Assembly (NCBI GenBank): GCA_023647555.1
Contig: JALRLY010000253.1
Span: forward strand, 1 to 55,356
Direction of reading: 5' to 3'
Origin: Pancytospora philotis
Lineage: Eukaryota; Microsporidia
DNA length: 55,356 bases
Part shown: positions 8,669 through 18,323 of the stretch, in pieces
Position numbering within the stretch: the stretch's first letter is position 1
Layout of the letters: every line of letters begins with the position of its first letter
Translations under genes and position numbers: made by a program
Notes under the pieces: generated by a model
The model's database searches: none
What the model was told of the DNA's origin: nothing
Seen by the model: the letters and a program-made list of their open reading frames with translations, nothing else

Positions 8669-10153
8669 TTACTTTAATATTAAATTAAGAATGTCCTTAT
8701 AAGTTATTATTCTGTCAGCCACCAGGTACACCTCGCGCTTGATCTCCGCTGCGTACTTCATGACTTCGCGGTATTCACACATGGTGATTCCGCCCTCGAT
8801 GTATACGATAATGGGCGCCGTGTCCGTACCCTCAGCACTCGGGCCAACGAACGCGCCCTGCCGCAGCTTGTTGAGGATGGCGTGCTTCACTATCTTTTTG
8901 ATGGGCGGCTCGTAGCCGAGCTTAACGTCCACCGCCGAGTTCAGTATCGGCTTGTACGGGTAGTCTAGCGGGGCGCATCTGTCCAGGAAGTGCAGAAGCG
9001 CATCGCGCAGCCGCGGGTACCTCTGGCTCTCCTCCTCCCAGTCTTTGACGTGTCTAGTAAAGTACAGCAGGAGGAGCTTCAGTTGCTGCTGCTCGGACAG
9101 CACCCCAGCGCACTGCTCAAGATTTGGCACCGCGCCCCGCAGCGCAGCCATTTCCATCTCGCATCCGTCCTTGTTGCGCATGCACTTCTCCAGCACTGCG
9201 TTGTAGATGCTCAGATGCGTCTCCACCATCAGCGAGTGCGCGGCCTTTTCCTCGATGTCCTCGAACTCGTGGTTGCTGATCTTCACGCGGTTGCGCTCCA
9301 GCACCTGGATCATGGCCTTGACCGAGGCGCCGACGCTGTGGATATCGCTGAACTTGTTCGCCTCGAAGAACGCGTCGCTCACACCGTACTCCTTGCCACC
9401 GGTGCGCACCACGCTGTTGTCGTAGTCGAGGTGCTCCTTGATGAGCGCCTGGTAGTGCCAGTCGTAGAGCAGCGGCGTGACCATGTCGAAGCTGCGCCGC
9501 AGCAGCAGCACCGTGCCCTGGCGCCTGAAGTTGTGCTGCAGCACCCTGGCGCCCAGCTCCTTCGCGAGCAGCACCAAACTGCTGCCCGGCCTGCTGGGCG
9601 CGCTGGCGTCGAGCTCTGAGCCGGCGTCGAGGCGCAGCCGCTCGCCCGACTCGGCCGGGCCCTCGTCCATGTGCTTTATTACCGGCGCGATCTCCAGCGA
9701 CATCAGCAGCGAGTAGAGCCCGTCCGCGACCCTTCTGTGGCGCGTGCTCCCCACCGTGTAGAGAAAGCTGCTCTGCCGCGCCAGATCGAGGAAGATCTCG
9801 TGCACCTCGCGCACCACGCACTTCGTATCGGCGTTCGCGAGGATCTCGAGCGCGAACGGATCGATCTGGTTGGTGAACAGCACGCAGTAGCTGCCGTAGA
9901 ACGGCGAGGAGAGCTCCTCGATCAGCAGCCGCAGGTTCTCGGCGCGCAGCACCACCACGCACGAGATGTCGCTGATCGGCACGCGGTTCTTGTTCTCGAT
10001 GAGGTCGAAGTAGAAGTAGTCGTGGTCCTGGAAGCGCGAGTACGGAATAACGTTGCTGATGAGTTGCTTCGTCTCGTGGTCGAAGAGGCAGGCCTTGGCG
10101 CCCTGGCCCCTGCTGAGGATGAAGTCGAACTGCCGTTTGAAGACCAGGTCCAT
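8669..10153 (-). CDS. Sec1/Munc18-family protein, probably Vps45
   Basis: SM proteins clasp SNARE bundles and drive vesicle fusion. The 494-aa product is slightly shorter than usual. It has the N-terminal SM pattern (ACLFDHETKQLISNVIPYS, then ISCVVVLRAENLRLLIEEL) and the domain-2 signature LLLRRSFDMVTPLLYDWHYQ followed by ALIKEHLDYDN. The C-terminal block contains PIIVYIEGGITMCEYREV, matching the family's IFVIGGATYEE-like segment. The order and the WHYQALIKEHL motif fit Vps45 (endosome/TGN) best; Sly1 or Sec1 cannot be excluded without alignment. The ATG at 10153 lacks an obvious AAATTT box. Confidence 0.85.
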   Translation of the reverse strand: MDLVFKRQFDFILSRGQGAKACLFDHETKQLISNVIPYSRFQDHDYFYFDLIENKNRVPISDISCVVVLRAENLRLLIEELSSPFYGSYCVLFTNQIDPFALEILANADTKCVVREVHEIFLDLARQSSFLYTVGSTRHRRVADGLYSLLMSLEIAPVIKHMDEGPAESGERLRLDAGSELDASAPSRPGSSLVLLAKELGARVLQHNFRRQGTVLLLRRSFDMVTPLLYDWHYQALIKEHLDYDNSVVRTGGKEYGVSDAFFEANKFSDIHSVGASVKAMIQVLERNRVKISNHEFEDIEEKAAHSLMVETHLSIYNAVLEKCMRNKDGCEMEMAALRGAVPNLEQCAGVLSEQQQLKLLLLYFTRHVKDWEEESQRYPRLRDALLHFLDRCAPLDYPYKPILNSAVDVKLGYEPPIKKIVKHAILNKLRQGAFVGPSAEGTDTAPIIVYIEGGITMCEYREVMKYAAEIKREVYLVADRIITYKDILNLILK

Positions 10154-10385
10154 TTGTTTAGTGGAGTGAGCGCAGAAGGGCCTTTGTTTCAGCGTGTTAC
10201 AGACAAGAAAATTGCAAGCAAGTGCTGAAATATGTATTGTAAAACGGGTGTATTCTAAAGTACATTCTGGTTCAAAGGTAATGCTGCCTTTACAACATTC
10301 GATGGCCCATCAATAGCATCACATCATTACAATCCTACAAAAAGATAAATATTAACTCACTGATTAAAATATTAAGCTAGTTTAT

Positions 10386-12188
10386 TCATTGGAAAACAGT
10401 CTGCAGGCGCGGGTCCGCATTCTCCTTCCACTTGTTGTGAAGCTGCTCGGTCTTCTTGCCGAACTCGTTGGACTTCAGACAGTCGAAGAGCCCGGCGTCT
10501 ATCAGATCCGCACCGCGCAGGAAGCAGATGAATTCAGCATACCTGGTGCCAGCGACCGGGAAGTCGATCGTGAGCATCCCGAGCTCGGCCTTCAGGCTGC
10601 GGAGGCTGGCAGGCAGATCCGCGGGGAGCGCGCTGAGGTGCGCAAAGAAAATGTCAGAAAGCACAGACCCGGTCTTCGGGTTTGAGATGAGCTCTATGAA
10701 ATAGGCGAGGAAGAACGCAGCGTTGTCGTGCGCCGCAAGGAATTCCTTAGCAGAGCCAGCAAGCTTGGGCATCTCCTTCTCGTCGTAGTCCCGGCTGATG
10801 CGGCGGGAGAGCTCCATCACAAAGTCGTTCGCAATCTCCTCCTCCGTGGGCTCGACAGACTCGAACTCCTCCGGCTCGTCCTCCATCAGACTGGCAAAGG
10901 TGTTGCCGTTCCTCTGCGTCTTGAGCAGCGGGCAGCTCTGCTTGGCGTGCGACACCGCCGAATCGATGATAAAATCGATCCTGGCGCCGTGCTTCTTATC
11001 GTTGGTCTTCAAAAAGTTGATCATCTTCATAACCACATCCTCCTTCTTGTTCTCCACAAGCTTGAGCGTCGTGCTCTTGACAATGTTGGCAATCATCTCA
11101 ACGTTCTCAGGCGTATTCGCAGCGCTGGTCAGATTCTCTATCACATCCACCAGGTTCGTTGGGCCTATCACGTTCATGTCGTACAGACTGAGCAGCAGCT
11201 GCACAGCGCCGAGCGCCTGGCGCTTCTTGAACAGACGGCTCGTCTCGAGCTCCTCGAGCTGCTGCTCGATCTCAGCACGGGTCCCGCGCAGGTCCTCGGC
11301 CTCGGTCTCCTTCGACCAGCGGTGCTTGCTCGCTATCTTATTGATAATAGCACGCAGGAGCGTACCGAAGAAGCACGTCTGCTTGCTGCTGCCGGACTCC
11401 TCCTCGACGGACCGCCACACCTTCTTCAGATGGCGTATCACAACGATGTACAGCTTCAGGTAGACAGGCTCGCTGATCGCCTTCTCAAAAACGAACATCG
11501 CAACCTCCTTCATCTCCTCGACCTTCTTGACCTTGATCGCCAGCAGATTGTTCACCACAGACTCCATGTTGTCCTCGGTCACGCGGTTGAACTCAGCGCG
11601 CACCCGCTCCATCGTGGTGTCCTTCTTCTCCTTCAGCGCGCGCATCTTCTCGCTCACGCTCGCGCCGTCCTTCCGCTTCAGAATCAGATTGAAATCGATG
11701 CGCGTGCGCTTCCCGTTCCCGAGAATCTCGGCGATCCGCGCCTTGACCGTGCTGTCGCACACCGCAGGGAACGCCTCGATCAGCCGCTCGATCAGCATAA
11801 AGCGCGAGAACTCGTCGATCGCCTCCTGGGCCTCCTCAGAGTCCGTTGCGGGCACGTCCTGCTCGGAGAGCGCCTCGGGCGCCTCCGCCAGCGCGTCTCC
11901 GGGCTCGCTCGCCTCCGTTTCGGTGCTGGGCGCCGTTTCTTTGCTCGTCTCAGCCTCGGCGCTCTGCAGCGTCTCCCTGCTCTCCTCCTCGCTGTCGCTG
12001 TCGAAGCCGGCCATGATCGGCGTGCCGTCGGCGTTGCACAGCAGGAAAGGCATGCTCACCTCCCCCTCTTCCTTCTCTGACGACCCCGCGCGGTCCGGGC
12101 GGTGCTCGTGCTCCGCCTCCTGTTCGGTGCAGTCCTTGCTCCTCTCGAACATGGGCTGCCCTAGTCCCCAGCTTTTCAGCACTGGCAT
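10386..12188 (-). CDS. eIF4G-like MIF4G-domain translation initiation factor
   Basis: eIF4G scaffolds the cap-binding complex and eIF4A for ribosome recruitment. In this 600-aa protein an acidic, low-complexity N-terminal region (about residues 30-130) precedes the MIF4G HEAT domain. That domain starts near FNRVTEDNMESVVNNLLAIK and contains MFVFEKAISEPVYLKLYIVV, the family's IFEKAISEP signature. ARIDFNLILKRK just ahead may be part of an eIF4A/eIF4E-proximal segment; no clear YxxxxLphi eIF4E site is visible. The start is fixed by the minus-strand sequence TAAAAATTTTC abutting ATG 12188; upstream in-frame ATGs to 12305 lie beyond the promoter box. The stop TGA overlaps an AATAAA. Confidence 0.85.
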   Translation of the reverse strand: MPVLKSWGLGQPMFERSKDCTEQEAEHEHRPDRAGSSEKEEGEVSMPFLLCNADGTPIMAGFDSDSEEESRETLQSAEAETSKETAPSTETEASEPGDALAEAPEALSEQDVPATDSEEAQEAIDEFSRFMLIERLIEAFPAVCDSTVKARIAEILGNGKRTRIDFNLILKRKDGASVSEKMRALKEKKDTTMERVRAEFNRVTEDNMESVVNNLLAIKVKKVEEMKEVAMFVFEKAISEPVYLKLYIVVIRHLKKVWRSVEEESGSSKQTCFFGTLLRAIINKIASKHRWSKETEAEDLRGTRAEIEQQLEELETSRLFKKRQALGAVQLLLSLYDMNVIGPTNLVDVIENLTSAANTPENVEMIANIVKSTTLKLVENKKEDVVMKMINFLKTNDKKHGARIDFIIDSAVSHAKQSCPLLKTQRNGNTFASLMEDEPEEFESVEPTEEEIANDFVMELSRRISRDYDEKEMPKLAGSAKEFLAAHDNAAFFLAYFIELISNPKTGSVLSDIFFAHLSALPADLPASLRSLKAELGMLTIDFPVAGTRYAEFICFLRGADLIDAGLFDCLKSNEFGKKTEQLHNKWKENADPRLQTVFQ

Positions 12189-12199
12189 GAAAATTTTTA
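12189..12199 (-). promoter_or_regulatory. AAAAATTTT box abutting the eIF4G start codon
   Basis: On the minus strand TAAAAATTTTC ends directly at the ATG, leaving essentially no leader. It marks 12188 as the start. Confidence 0.6.
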
Positions 12200-12476
12200 G
12201 ACTTGCGCGCGTCGGTACTGGTGCGAGCAACGGGCGCCATGGAGCTAATTGGATGGATTGTTTGAGGCTGCTAATACATTTACGATGCGCCATTTCCTCT
12301 TTCATGCGGTTGTGCGCAGGTCGGGTAAAAAGTCAATAGATGCGGCAAAAAGGTGTAGACAGAGCCTTTGCGCCGTGCTAGTAGAGAGCAATTTCACATT
12401 TTATATTAGACCCACTCAGCACAATAAGGCACAAATTACTGTAAAAACGCGCAGGGTAAAACAAGGCAGCTTTATT

Positions 12477-13295
12477 TCAGTCGGCGCGCAGCGGGACGAA
12501 CTCGTGGGTCACCTGGTCGCCGTCCACGATGTACATCTCGATCGCGTCCTTGGTCTTCACGTCCGTCTCGGCAGCGGAGTCGAAGGCCTTCTTGACGAGC
12601 TCGACCGCCTCCTCGAAGGTGGGCGGCTGGAAGCCCTTGAAGTTCTTGCCCGAGATCCGCGAGTCGAGCAGCGGCTGGATCATCGGCGCGCTGCTCCCGT
12701 TGCACCGGCACTTCGTGTACTCGTAGGAGCCGATCGGGTCGTACGAGTAGATGCCCGCCACGCCGTCCTCCACCGCCGCGATGCACGCGTACGAGTAGAA
12801 CGGGAAGAAGCGCCTGGCGTACATGATGTTGTGCAGCAGATGCGCGGCCGCCTTGAGCGACATCTTGCCGTACCTCTCGTACTGCTTGATCTGGTGGCGC
12901 AGCATCGTGTACACCTTGAAGCTGTCCGCGTAGAAGCCCGTCGTGGCGAGGAAGAAGTTCCCGATGCGGAAGATCCGCGACATGCTGCGCGAGTTGATGG
13001 TGTACTCGGCCGAGTGCCGTGTGTCGCTGGCGATGATGAGCTTGTTGTCGACGTTGATTATCAGCGACGTGCCGCTGTTGTCCTCGTAGACATCGGCCTC
13101 GCTCACCTTCCTCGCGGCCGTGGGCGCGCCGTGCTGCGCCGCGGCGCCCAGCAGCACGGGCGCCTCGAATGCGACCTTCTTGAACAGCTCCGGCCTTGCG
13201 CGCGTGAAGTCCTGCGCGGGCGCCTGGCGGTCGAGGCCCCTCACCGCTGTGTTTTCGAAGATGCCCTGCTTATCCTGCGCGAAGAAATCGAACAT
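12477..13295 (-). CDS. 20S proteasome beta-6 subunit (PSMB1/Pre7-type)
   Basis: Non-catalytic beta subunit of the 20S core. The 272-aa protein has an N-terminal extension of about 70 residues, then the beta fold: YEDNSGTSLIINVDNKLIIA, SDTRHSAEYTINSRSMSRIF, and FFLATTGFYADSFKVYTMLR. The combination GTSL-IIASDTR-(Y)xINSR-SRIF is the beta-6 pattern. The mature region lacks the catalytic threonine-glycine start, as expected for beta-6. The longer open frame begins at a TTG; the first ATG is 13295, directly behind CACCC with ATATTTGG further up. The stop TGA is followed by AATAAA within three bases. Confidence 0.92.
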   Translation of the reverse strand: MFDFFAQDKQGIFENTAVRGLDRQAPAQDFTRARPELFKKVAFEAPVLLGAAAQHGAPTAARKVSEADVYEDNSGTSLIINVDNKLIIASDTRHSAEYTINSRSMSRIFRIGNFFLATTGFYADSFKVYTMLRHQIKQYERYGKMSLKAAAHLLHNIMYARRFFPFYSYACIAAVEDGVAGIYSYDPIGSYEYTKCRCNGSSAPMIQPLLDSRISGKNFKGFQPPTFEEAVELVKKAFDSAAETDVKTKDAIEMYIVDGDQVTHEFVPLRAD

Positions 13296-13750
13296 GGGTG
13301 CGGAAAACACCAAATATAAAAATAGGGCAGCTCGCTAAAGCCGCGGTCTATTGCAGCGACGGTGAATGCGGGATAAAAGGATCAAACTGGGTTGTGCGTA
13401 CCACTGCAGAACTATCTGCTGCAGCTTTCCAGAGTATTAGGCACTAGCCAGTTGCAATTCAGCGCCTGATAGCACTACCAATGGCATTATTGAAGACAGC
13501 AAGTATTCACTTAATGGCTATTACCGAATGCCAGACCTGCGTCTGCCGAACCGATTACCACAGTTTTTCATTGTTCTCATCGCAGCCTATAAATTCTTTG
13601 AAGCGACGCGTGGAAGCAACTTCCATTCGAGCATGCAGACCGATCACTGCCATTCACACTTATCCCATTGTTGTTTGTGCTACCAGTGCATGCCTTACAG
13701 GCACACATTTTTGGCGTTTGCGGATGTAAAGAATGAAAACAGAATAGCCC
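13296..13750. other. intergenic region
   Basis: Divergent 5' flanks of beta-6 and the next gene. Short plus-strand frames (13481-13729, 13528-13827) overlap each other and have no start context. TATA-like ATATTT near 13315 belongs to beta-6. Nothing else recognised. Confidence 0.35.
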
Positions 13751-14800
13751 ATGCCTTGCGTATCAATATTTCTACAGCCATTGTGCATGGCATTGTCTTA
13801 CTTCAGACATGCCCATGCCGCATCTGAGGCGAGCAGTGCTACGGGCACGACAGACATAAGCCCTTGCTCATCCAGCCCGTTCCCGGCGAGCCCGGCTCAA
13901 CAATACTTAAGAGCCTCCGCCTATGATATGCAACTCCAGCTAAGCATAATAAGGACATATCGCACATTCCTAGAGTTGCAGCAGCGCGGAGCTGAAAAGG
14001 CCACAGTCCTTTGCGAAAAATGGCGCAAGTCAACCATGAGCAGACTCGGGGACACTGTGGATCCACTGTACAATACGGGGAGCATCTACACAGCTGTTCA
14101 CTCTATTAATACGCGCACGGGTGGAGTTCAAGCAGCAAATCCGATCCGGAGCAGCGCCGCACACGGGCTGTTGCCTTCGGTGGCCGTGCAAAACGCACGA
14201 GACACAGAAGCACTACTTAGTTTTATGTTGCTGCACTGCGCAGAGATAGCCGTGGCAGCTGAGAGTCTCTGCTGCAACGCCGCGCAGCTCTATGGCATTT
14301 CGTGCAGCATCGATGCCTTCGACAAGGAGCATCTGCTTAGGCGCAGGCGCTGGGGACCTGCGGATATCCACCTCTATACCGACTGCCTTTTTGACTATGT
14401 AGAGCGTTGCTACAGCAGGCTCGCAGAAGCCTTGAGCTCAGTTTGCCTTGGCTTCATGGGTGCGCCGAGCGTGGTCGAAAAGATATTTGCCATACCAGGC
14501 GGGATCAATAGCCTGGTACTGCGCCCGCTCAAGACGATGCTCGAATTCTATGAGAGATTGTATGCGGCAGCGCGCTGCTACGAACTGCGGTTATCCGCCA
14601 AAACTAATGACGGAATGGGTGAATACGTCCTAAATGTTGACGCCTCGATAAACGCTGAGCGTCCTGCCGATTTCTGGAGTTCGATAGACGAATGGTGCCG
14701 CGCTGTGCGCCAGGCACTGCAAGAAAACATGGCAGTCATAGAAGAGCTGCTGCTAGCCCTCGAAGAGGCAGAGCTATTATGCAATAATGCGGAGCGTTGA
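13751..14800 (+). CDS. orphan secreted or lumenal protein (349 aa)
   Basis: Family not recognised. The N-terminus MPCVSIFLQPLCMALSYF followed by RHAHAASEA looks like a signal peptide with a cleavage site near residue 24. The rest is mostly alpha-helical, with scattered cysteines (LLHCAEIAV, SLCCNAAQLYG, SSVCLGF), a basic LLRRRRWG segment and an acidic, helical C-terminus (EELLLALEEAELLCNN). The ATG is directly behind AGAATAGCCC, the CCC-type context. Codon use is less G+C-biased than in the flanking housekeeping genes. It could be a lineage-specific wall, ER or host-directed protein. Confidence 0.7.
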   Translation: MPCVSIFLQPLCMALSYFRHAHAASEASSATGTTDISPCSSSPFPASPAQQYLRASAYDMQLQLSIIRTYRTFLELQQRGAEKATVLCEKWRKSTMSRLGDTVDPLYNTGSIYTAVHSINTRTGGVQAANPIRSSAAHGLLPSVAVQNARDTEALLSFMLLHCAEIAVAAESLCCNAAQLYGISCSIDAFDKEHLLRRRRWGPADIHLYTDCLFDYVERCYSRLAEALSSVCLGFMGAPSVVEKIFAIPGGINSLVLRPLKTMLEFYERLYAAARCYELRLSAKTNDGMGEYVLNVDASINAERPADFWSSIDEWCRAVRQALQENMAVIEELLLALEEAELLCNNAER

Positions 14801-15526
14801 TTGTGCAGTAAAGTTCGTCTTGCTACTTCAGCACTGGCCATTAGTGTCTACTCGCAGAACTTCAGTAGAAGTAAATGCACTGGCGAGGAGCTGTTGCACA
14901 CAAATTTTTCGCAATGAATGGTGGCTTCAGCGCAGTTAACAGCAGTGCGCTTGACATCAAGTATCCGGGAACATACGCCAGCTGCTTCTGCGAAAGTGAA
15001 GAGGCCTTTTAGCACAGCTTTGTAGATAAACCGCCTAGACGTCTTGCAAAAATTAGCATTGCCAGTAGCTACCAAGCTGCATTCTCACTGCGTAGATCAA
15101 GTATCTGAAAGACCATGGCTATCTGGTCCGCAGCAACAGAAAATGATTTGCTATGTGCCTATCGACTCATTGGGACGGATTCAGCTTGACATCACTCAAG
15201 TGCGACAGCAAATGGCAACGGGCAACGTGCACGCGAAGGCACGGGCTAGTATACGGGTAACATGCAGTATCGTAAGTGGAACTTAGGCGCGTTCATTGGT
15301 CGGAGCAGCTATTTTAGAAACATTGCCTGCTGTCTATTTTGAACCTGCGATATCGGTAATCCCTGTGCAGTGATAAAAAATATGGACTGTGCTATGAATG
15401 ATCCGAGCTGACACAGAATATTTATCTGTATACGCTGCATGTGCACAGCCATCAGCGTTAGCACCCTTTTATTTGTACGCACCCACCCCGTCTGCAGGCA
15501 TAGGCAACAAATTTTTGAGCCCATCG
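14801..15526. other. long intergenic region without a supported gene
   Basis: About 730 bp. The frame 14848-15075 on the minus strand begins at a non-ATG codon and has no start context. The only clear element is the AAATTTTT-GAGCCC box at its right end, serving the gene that starts at 15527. Confidence 0.35.
15509..15522 (+). promoter_or_regulatory. AAATTTTT plus GAGCCC start-proximal box
   Basis: AAATTTTT (15509-15516) and GAGCCC (15517-15522) precede the ATG at 15527 by four bases. The box selects this ATG, which opens a signal peptide, over the in-frame ATG at 15398. Confidence 0.6.
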
Positions 15527-16924
15527 ATGCTGGGAGTAACAGCGTTGCTGTTGGATGCTGCATTTATTCTACAACTCGGCAGGGTGGCAGCAGGAAAGAT
15601 AAAAACTTATCGGAAGCGCACTGATGTTGGTTTACTGGACATAAGCGCATTGAAGAATGTCCGTAAGAGAGCCTGTGAGGCAGATAGAAAAACGTTCATT
15701 AGAATATGCAATCGTGCTAAGGTCAATAATGATACCAGGCTTCCTGTGCGTGTTCACCAACTGATGGTCAGTCTATTTAATAGCCAAAACCGTCTGCCTA
15801 TTGAGGAATATATAGATAAGCTTGTAAAGAATAGACGTCTTACGGAGTACTCTATGATTGCAAATGCAATCCGCAGGGAAGAAGATAAACTGAGGCGTGG
15901 CGAGTATGAGGAGCTTGGAACAGTCGATAAAATAGCGCTGTGCATGCGGCTAGATGGTGCTCTCACGTATCTGGATAATTTACTCAAGTTAATATGTGAT
16001 CTCGAGCCCAAGGCATTATTCGAAAGACAAATGTGCATAGATCAGCGCGTACGGTACGACGCGATTGTGTATGTGTTTAGCAAGTTCAAAACGGATGGGA
16101 TTGAGAATATTGACGATATCAATGATCCTAAGATTCTCGATAGAATTAAAGATGTGCGCGATAGATTCATCGAGATGATCCAAGTCGCTTGCGAAGAAAC
16201 AGCCGTTGGGCGGCGTATCTTTACAATAGATATAGCAAATTTCTATAACACACTTGTATCCCTCACCGATATCAGGTATATGGAAAAATACGAATTCAAA
16301 GAGAGTTTACTCAAGTGTTTAACTTCAAAAGACGATAATCGAGCGGTCGAGATGCTGGACCTCATTGAGTTAGACGGCGATAAAAAAGCAGCCGGAACGG
16401 AGGATGAAAAGGAAAATGCAGTTTTAACGTACATATCCAGTAAAAAACACGAGCACGTAAGCCTGTATTTTGTGTGGAACTATCTTGTGCATACCAATAG
16501 AAGAGGTACAAAAGGTGAAGAATGGATGATTAGATGCCTGTTAGCCTTCTTGTTAGAGCCGGGTATTGCAGACACTAGACTCCATGCGCTCGGGAGCAAT
16601 CCAAAATTCATATATAACTCCTTGACGGTAGAACAGCTATACCGCATGCTCTGTATTTGCTCTGATATACTGACAACAACATCAACAGTTAATACGTTAA
16701 TATCTGGCGAACCAGCAATTGATGGGCCAAAAATTGACAAGCAAATGCTGATGGACAAGTTTCCGGTGCTGAAGCAGATTGTGGTCGGGCATGTCGATCC
16801 CGAGCGGCTCACCCAGATCCAGCAACTTGCGCTAAATGATGGGAGGGCTGATCTCTTTGCGACGGGCAGCGAGCACACTGCGCCCAGCAACACAGATTCT
16901 GACGAAGAGATCAAGATCGAGTGA
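15527..16924 (+). CDS. orphan secreted or lumenal protein (465 aa), A+T-shifted codon use
   Basis: Family not recognised. From ATG 15527 the product begins MLGVTALLLDAAFILQLGRV, a plausible signal peptide, then basic KIKTYRKR. The body is alpha-helical and charged, with segments such as LPIEEYIDKLVKNRRLTEYS and IFTIDIANFYNTLVSLTDIR, and an acidic tail (SNTDSDEEIKIE). There are few cysteines. Third positions are clearly richer in A/T than in neighbouring housekeeping genes, a trait shared with the five-gene family at 42.9-50.7 kb, but I see no sequence similarity to that family. A recent or fast-evolving accessory gene is likely. Confidence 0.78.
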   Translation: MLGVTALLLDAAFILQLGRVAAGKIKTYRKRTDVGLLDISALKNVRKRACEADRKTFIRICNRAKVNNDTRLPVRVHQLMVSLFNSQNRLPIEEYIDKLVKNRRLTEYSMIANAIRREEDKLRRGEYEELGTVDKIALCMRLDGALTYLDNLLKLICDLEPKALFERQMCIDQRVRYDAIVYVFSKFKTDGIENIDDINDPKILDRIKDVRDRFIEMIQVACEETAVGRRIFTIDIANFYNTLVSLTDIRYMEKYEFKESLLKCLTSKDDNRAVEMLDLIELDGDKKAAGTEDEKENAVLTYISSKKHEHVSLYFVWNYLVHTNRRGTKGEEWMIRCLLAFLLEPGIADTRLHALGSNPKFIYNSLTVEQLYRMLCICSDILTTTSTVNTLISGEPAIDGPKIDKQMLMDKFPVLKQIVVGHVDPERLTQIQQLALNDGRADLFATGSEHTAPSNTDSDEEIKIE

Positions 16925-17060
16925 TAGAGACACAGAGGTGCATTAGAATAAATTTCATCCTCATTTCTCTTTGAAGCGTTTTTGAAATACTGTAGATGCC
17001 GCAGACCAGAATGCCACATCCGCGTAAACGCATTGCACTGAACGAAGCCTTATAATAAAT

Positions 17061-17585
17061 TTATTCGACGACCTCGACCAGATCAGCATCCTGCGATACC
17101 GACTCGGGCCTCTTCACAGCGACGACCTGGATGTGGCAGGGGCTCTTGTTGAAGGCGTTGACACGGCCGTGCGCACGGAAGACGCGGCCGTGGATCTTGG
17201 GCGCGCGGTTGACGGACACCATCTGGATCACGAGGTCCTCGACGGGCAGGCTCTTGTTGGTAGCGTTGTTCTTGATGTTGTTGAGAACGGCGATCATGGT
17301 CTCGGCCGACTTCTTCGGCCATCTGCCCTTCGTCGCCTTGTACTTGCCGACGTTGAACTTGGCGGCCTGGGCGGTGTTTCCGCAGCCACCGGCGTAGCGG
17401 CGCATCGGAACGCACTCCTTCTTCTGCAGCACGTTGTTCAGATACGCGATGCAGCCCTCGACGGTGCGGCCGCGCAGCGTGGAGCACGTCTCTCTGGTGT
17501 TCTTGAAGGAGACCTTCGCGTTTGTGATGCATGCCTTGACGGTCGTTGCTTCATCGAGGATCGTCGTGTTGTAAGCCTTAGGCAT
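17061..17585 (-). CDS. 60S ribosomal protein uL22 (RPL17)
   Basis: uL22 lines the ribosomal exit tunnel. From ATG 17585 the 174-aa protein begins MPKAYN and contains the conserved CITNAKVSFKNTRETCSTLR and GRTVEGCIAYLNNVLQKKEC, RRYAGGCGNTAQA, GRWPKKSAETMIAVLNNIKN and the C-terminal hairpin RAPKIHGRVFRAHGRVNAF. The frame is open upstream to 17699, but homology and the doubled promoter boxes place the start at 17585. The stop TAA is nested in AATAAA. Confidence 0.96.
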   Translation of the reverse strand: MPKAYNTTILDEATTVKACITNAKVSFKNTRETCSTLRGRTVEGCIAYLNNVLQKKECVPMRRYAGGCGNTAQAAKFNVGKYKATKGRWPKKSAETMIAVLNNIKNNATNKSLPVEDLVIQMVSVNRAPKIHGRVFRAHGRVNAFNKSPCHIQVVAVKRPESVSQDADLVEVVE

Positions 17586-17615
17586 TGGGGATCCAAAATT
17601 TTGCGAAAATTTTGC
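17586..17615 (-). promoter_or_regulatory. doubled AAAATTTT boxes plus CCCC before uL22
   Basis: On the minus strand two exact AAAATTTT octamers (17613-17606 and 17602-17595) are spaced 11 bp apart, one helical turn, followed by GGATCCCCA and the ATG. A tandem box is also present at the eL40 and eL37 genes. Confidence 0.65.
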
Positions 17616-18044
17616 CGGCCAAAATCCAACGGTTGGCGGCCAGCGCATGAACGGGCGTGGCTCGTGCAGCCATTTTAGAGCCTTGCGTGCTGTGCGCATG
17701 TTTATACATGCTTATTAGCCGCTCCACTAGTTCTTTAGAATTTTAAATTTCAGTTTCTAACGGCGGCACGGCAGTGAAAATATTGGCTTTTAGCCGCGTG
17801 TCGTTGGCGAGGCGCAGGCAGCACACCGTGCTTTGTTTAACAGCAATTCAGAGCCGGCGAGCCCGCGCAAAACGTATTCGCTACGCAGTTTTTGAGTGAA
17901 ATTACTCTTGGTCGGTAAATATGGACGAAGACTGCACATACGCCCCACCACGCCTGTTTAGCCCGCGGACTGGCGTAACATTGCGTGGTGTTTGTCCAGC
18001 CCGCGCCGCAGCGGAAGTGTTTAAGCCCCGATTTTGCCCGGCCG
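17616..18044. other. divergent intergenic region uL22 / Apc11-like
   Basis: Carries the 5' flanks of both genes. The plus-strand gene is preceded by AAGCCCCGATTTTGCCCGGC. No other element seen. Confidence 0.35.
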
Positions 18045-18323
18045 ATGCCCCTGGACGAGCGCATTAAGGTGGTGAAGACGCACCTCAAATACGCATGGAG
18101 CTGGAACATCAAGGAGAACACGTGCATGATCTGCCAGCAGGACTTCGCCACCGCCTGCCAGAAGTGCAAGCACCCGCTGGAGTGCGTGCCGTGCATCGGC
18201 GAGTGCATGCACAGTTTCCACTACCACTGCGTGACCGAGTGGCTGGAGACCACCAAGAACTGCCCGATCTGCAGGTCCGAGTGGGCGTACAAGAAGATCC
18301 TCAGCGAGGAGATACCGAAGTGA
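18045..18323 (+). CDS. Apc11-type RING-H2 protein (APC/C ubiquitin ligase subunit)
   Basis: A 92-aa RING-H2 protein of the Apc11/Rbx1 class, the catalytic RING of cullin-type ligases. It has WSWNIKENTCMICQQDF, the extra zinc-binding CQKC segment, CMHSFHYHCVTEWL and CPICRSEW. The last RING pair is CPIC as in Apc11 (Rbx1 has CPLD), so an anaphase-promoting complex role is favoured. The longer open frame starts at GTG 17985; the first ATG is 18045, shortly after GATTTTGCCCGGCCG. Confidence 0.85.
   Translation: MPLDERIKVVKTHLKYAWSWNIKENTCMICQQDFATACQKCKHPLECVPCIGECMHSFHYHCVTEWLETTKNCPICRSEWAYKKILSEEIPK

Noticed and set aside
10728..12080. 450-codon frame opposite eIF4G
   Set aside because: Leu/Arg/His-rich shadow; the opposite strand has the MIF4G domain and a promoter box.
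14848..15075. Minus-strand 75-codon frame
   Set aside because: Begins at a TTG codon, no ATG nearby and no promoter box.
17061..17699. Longer uL22 reading frame with a 38-residue N-terminal extension
   Set aside because: The extension crosses both promoter boxes and has no counterpart in uL22; the start is at 17585.
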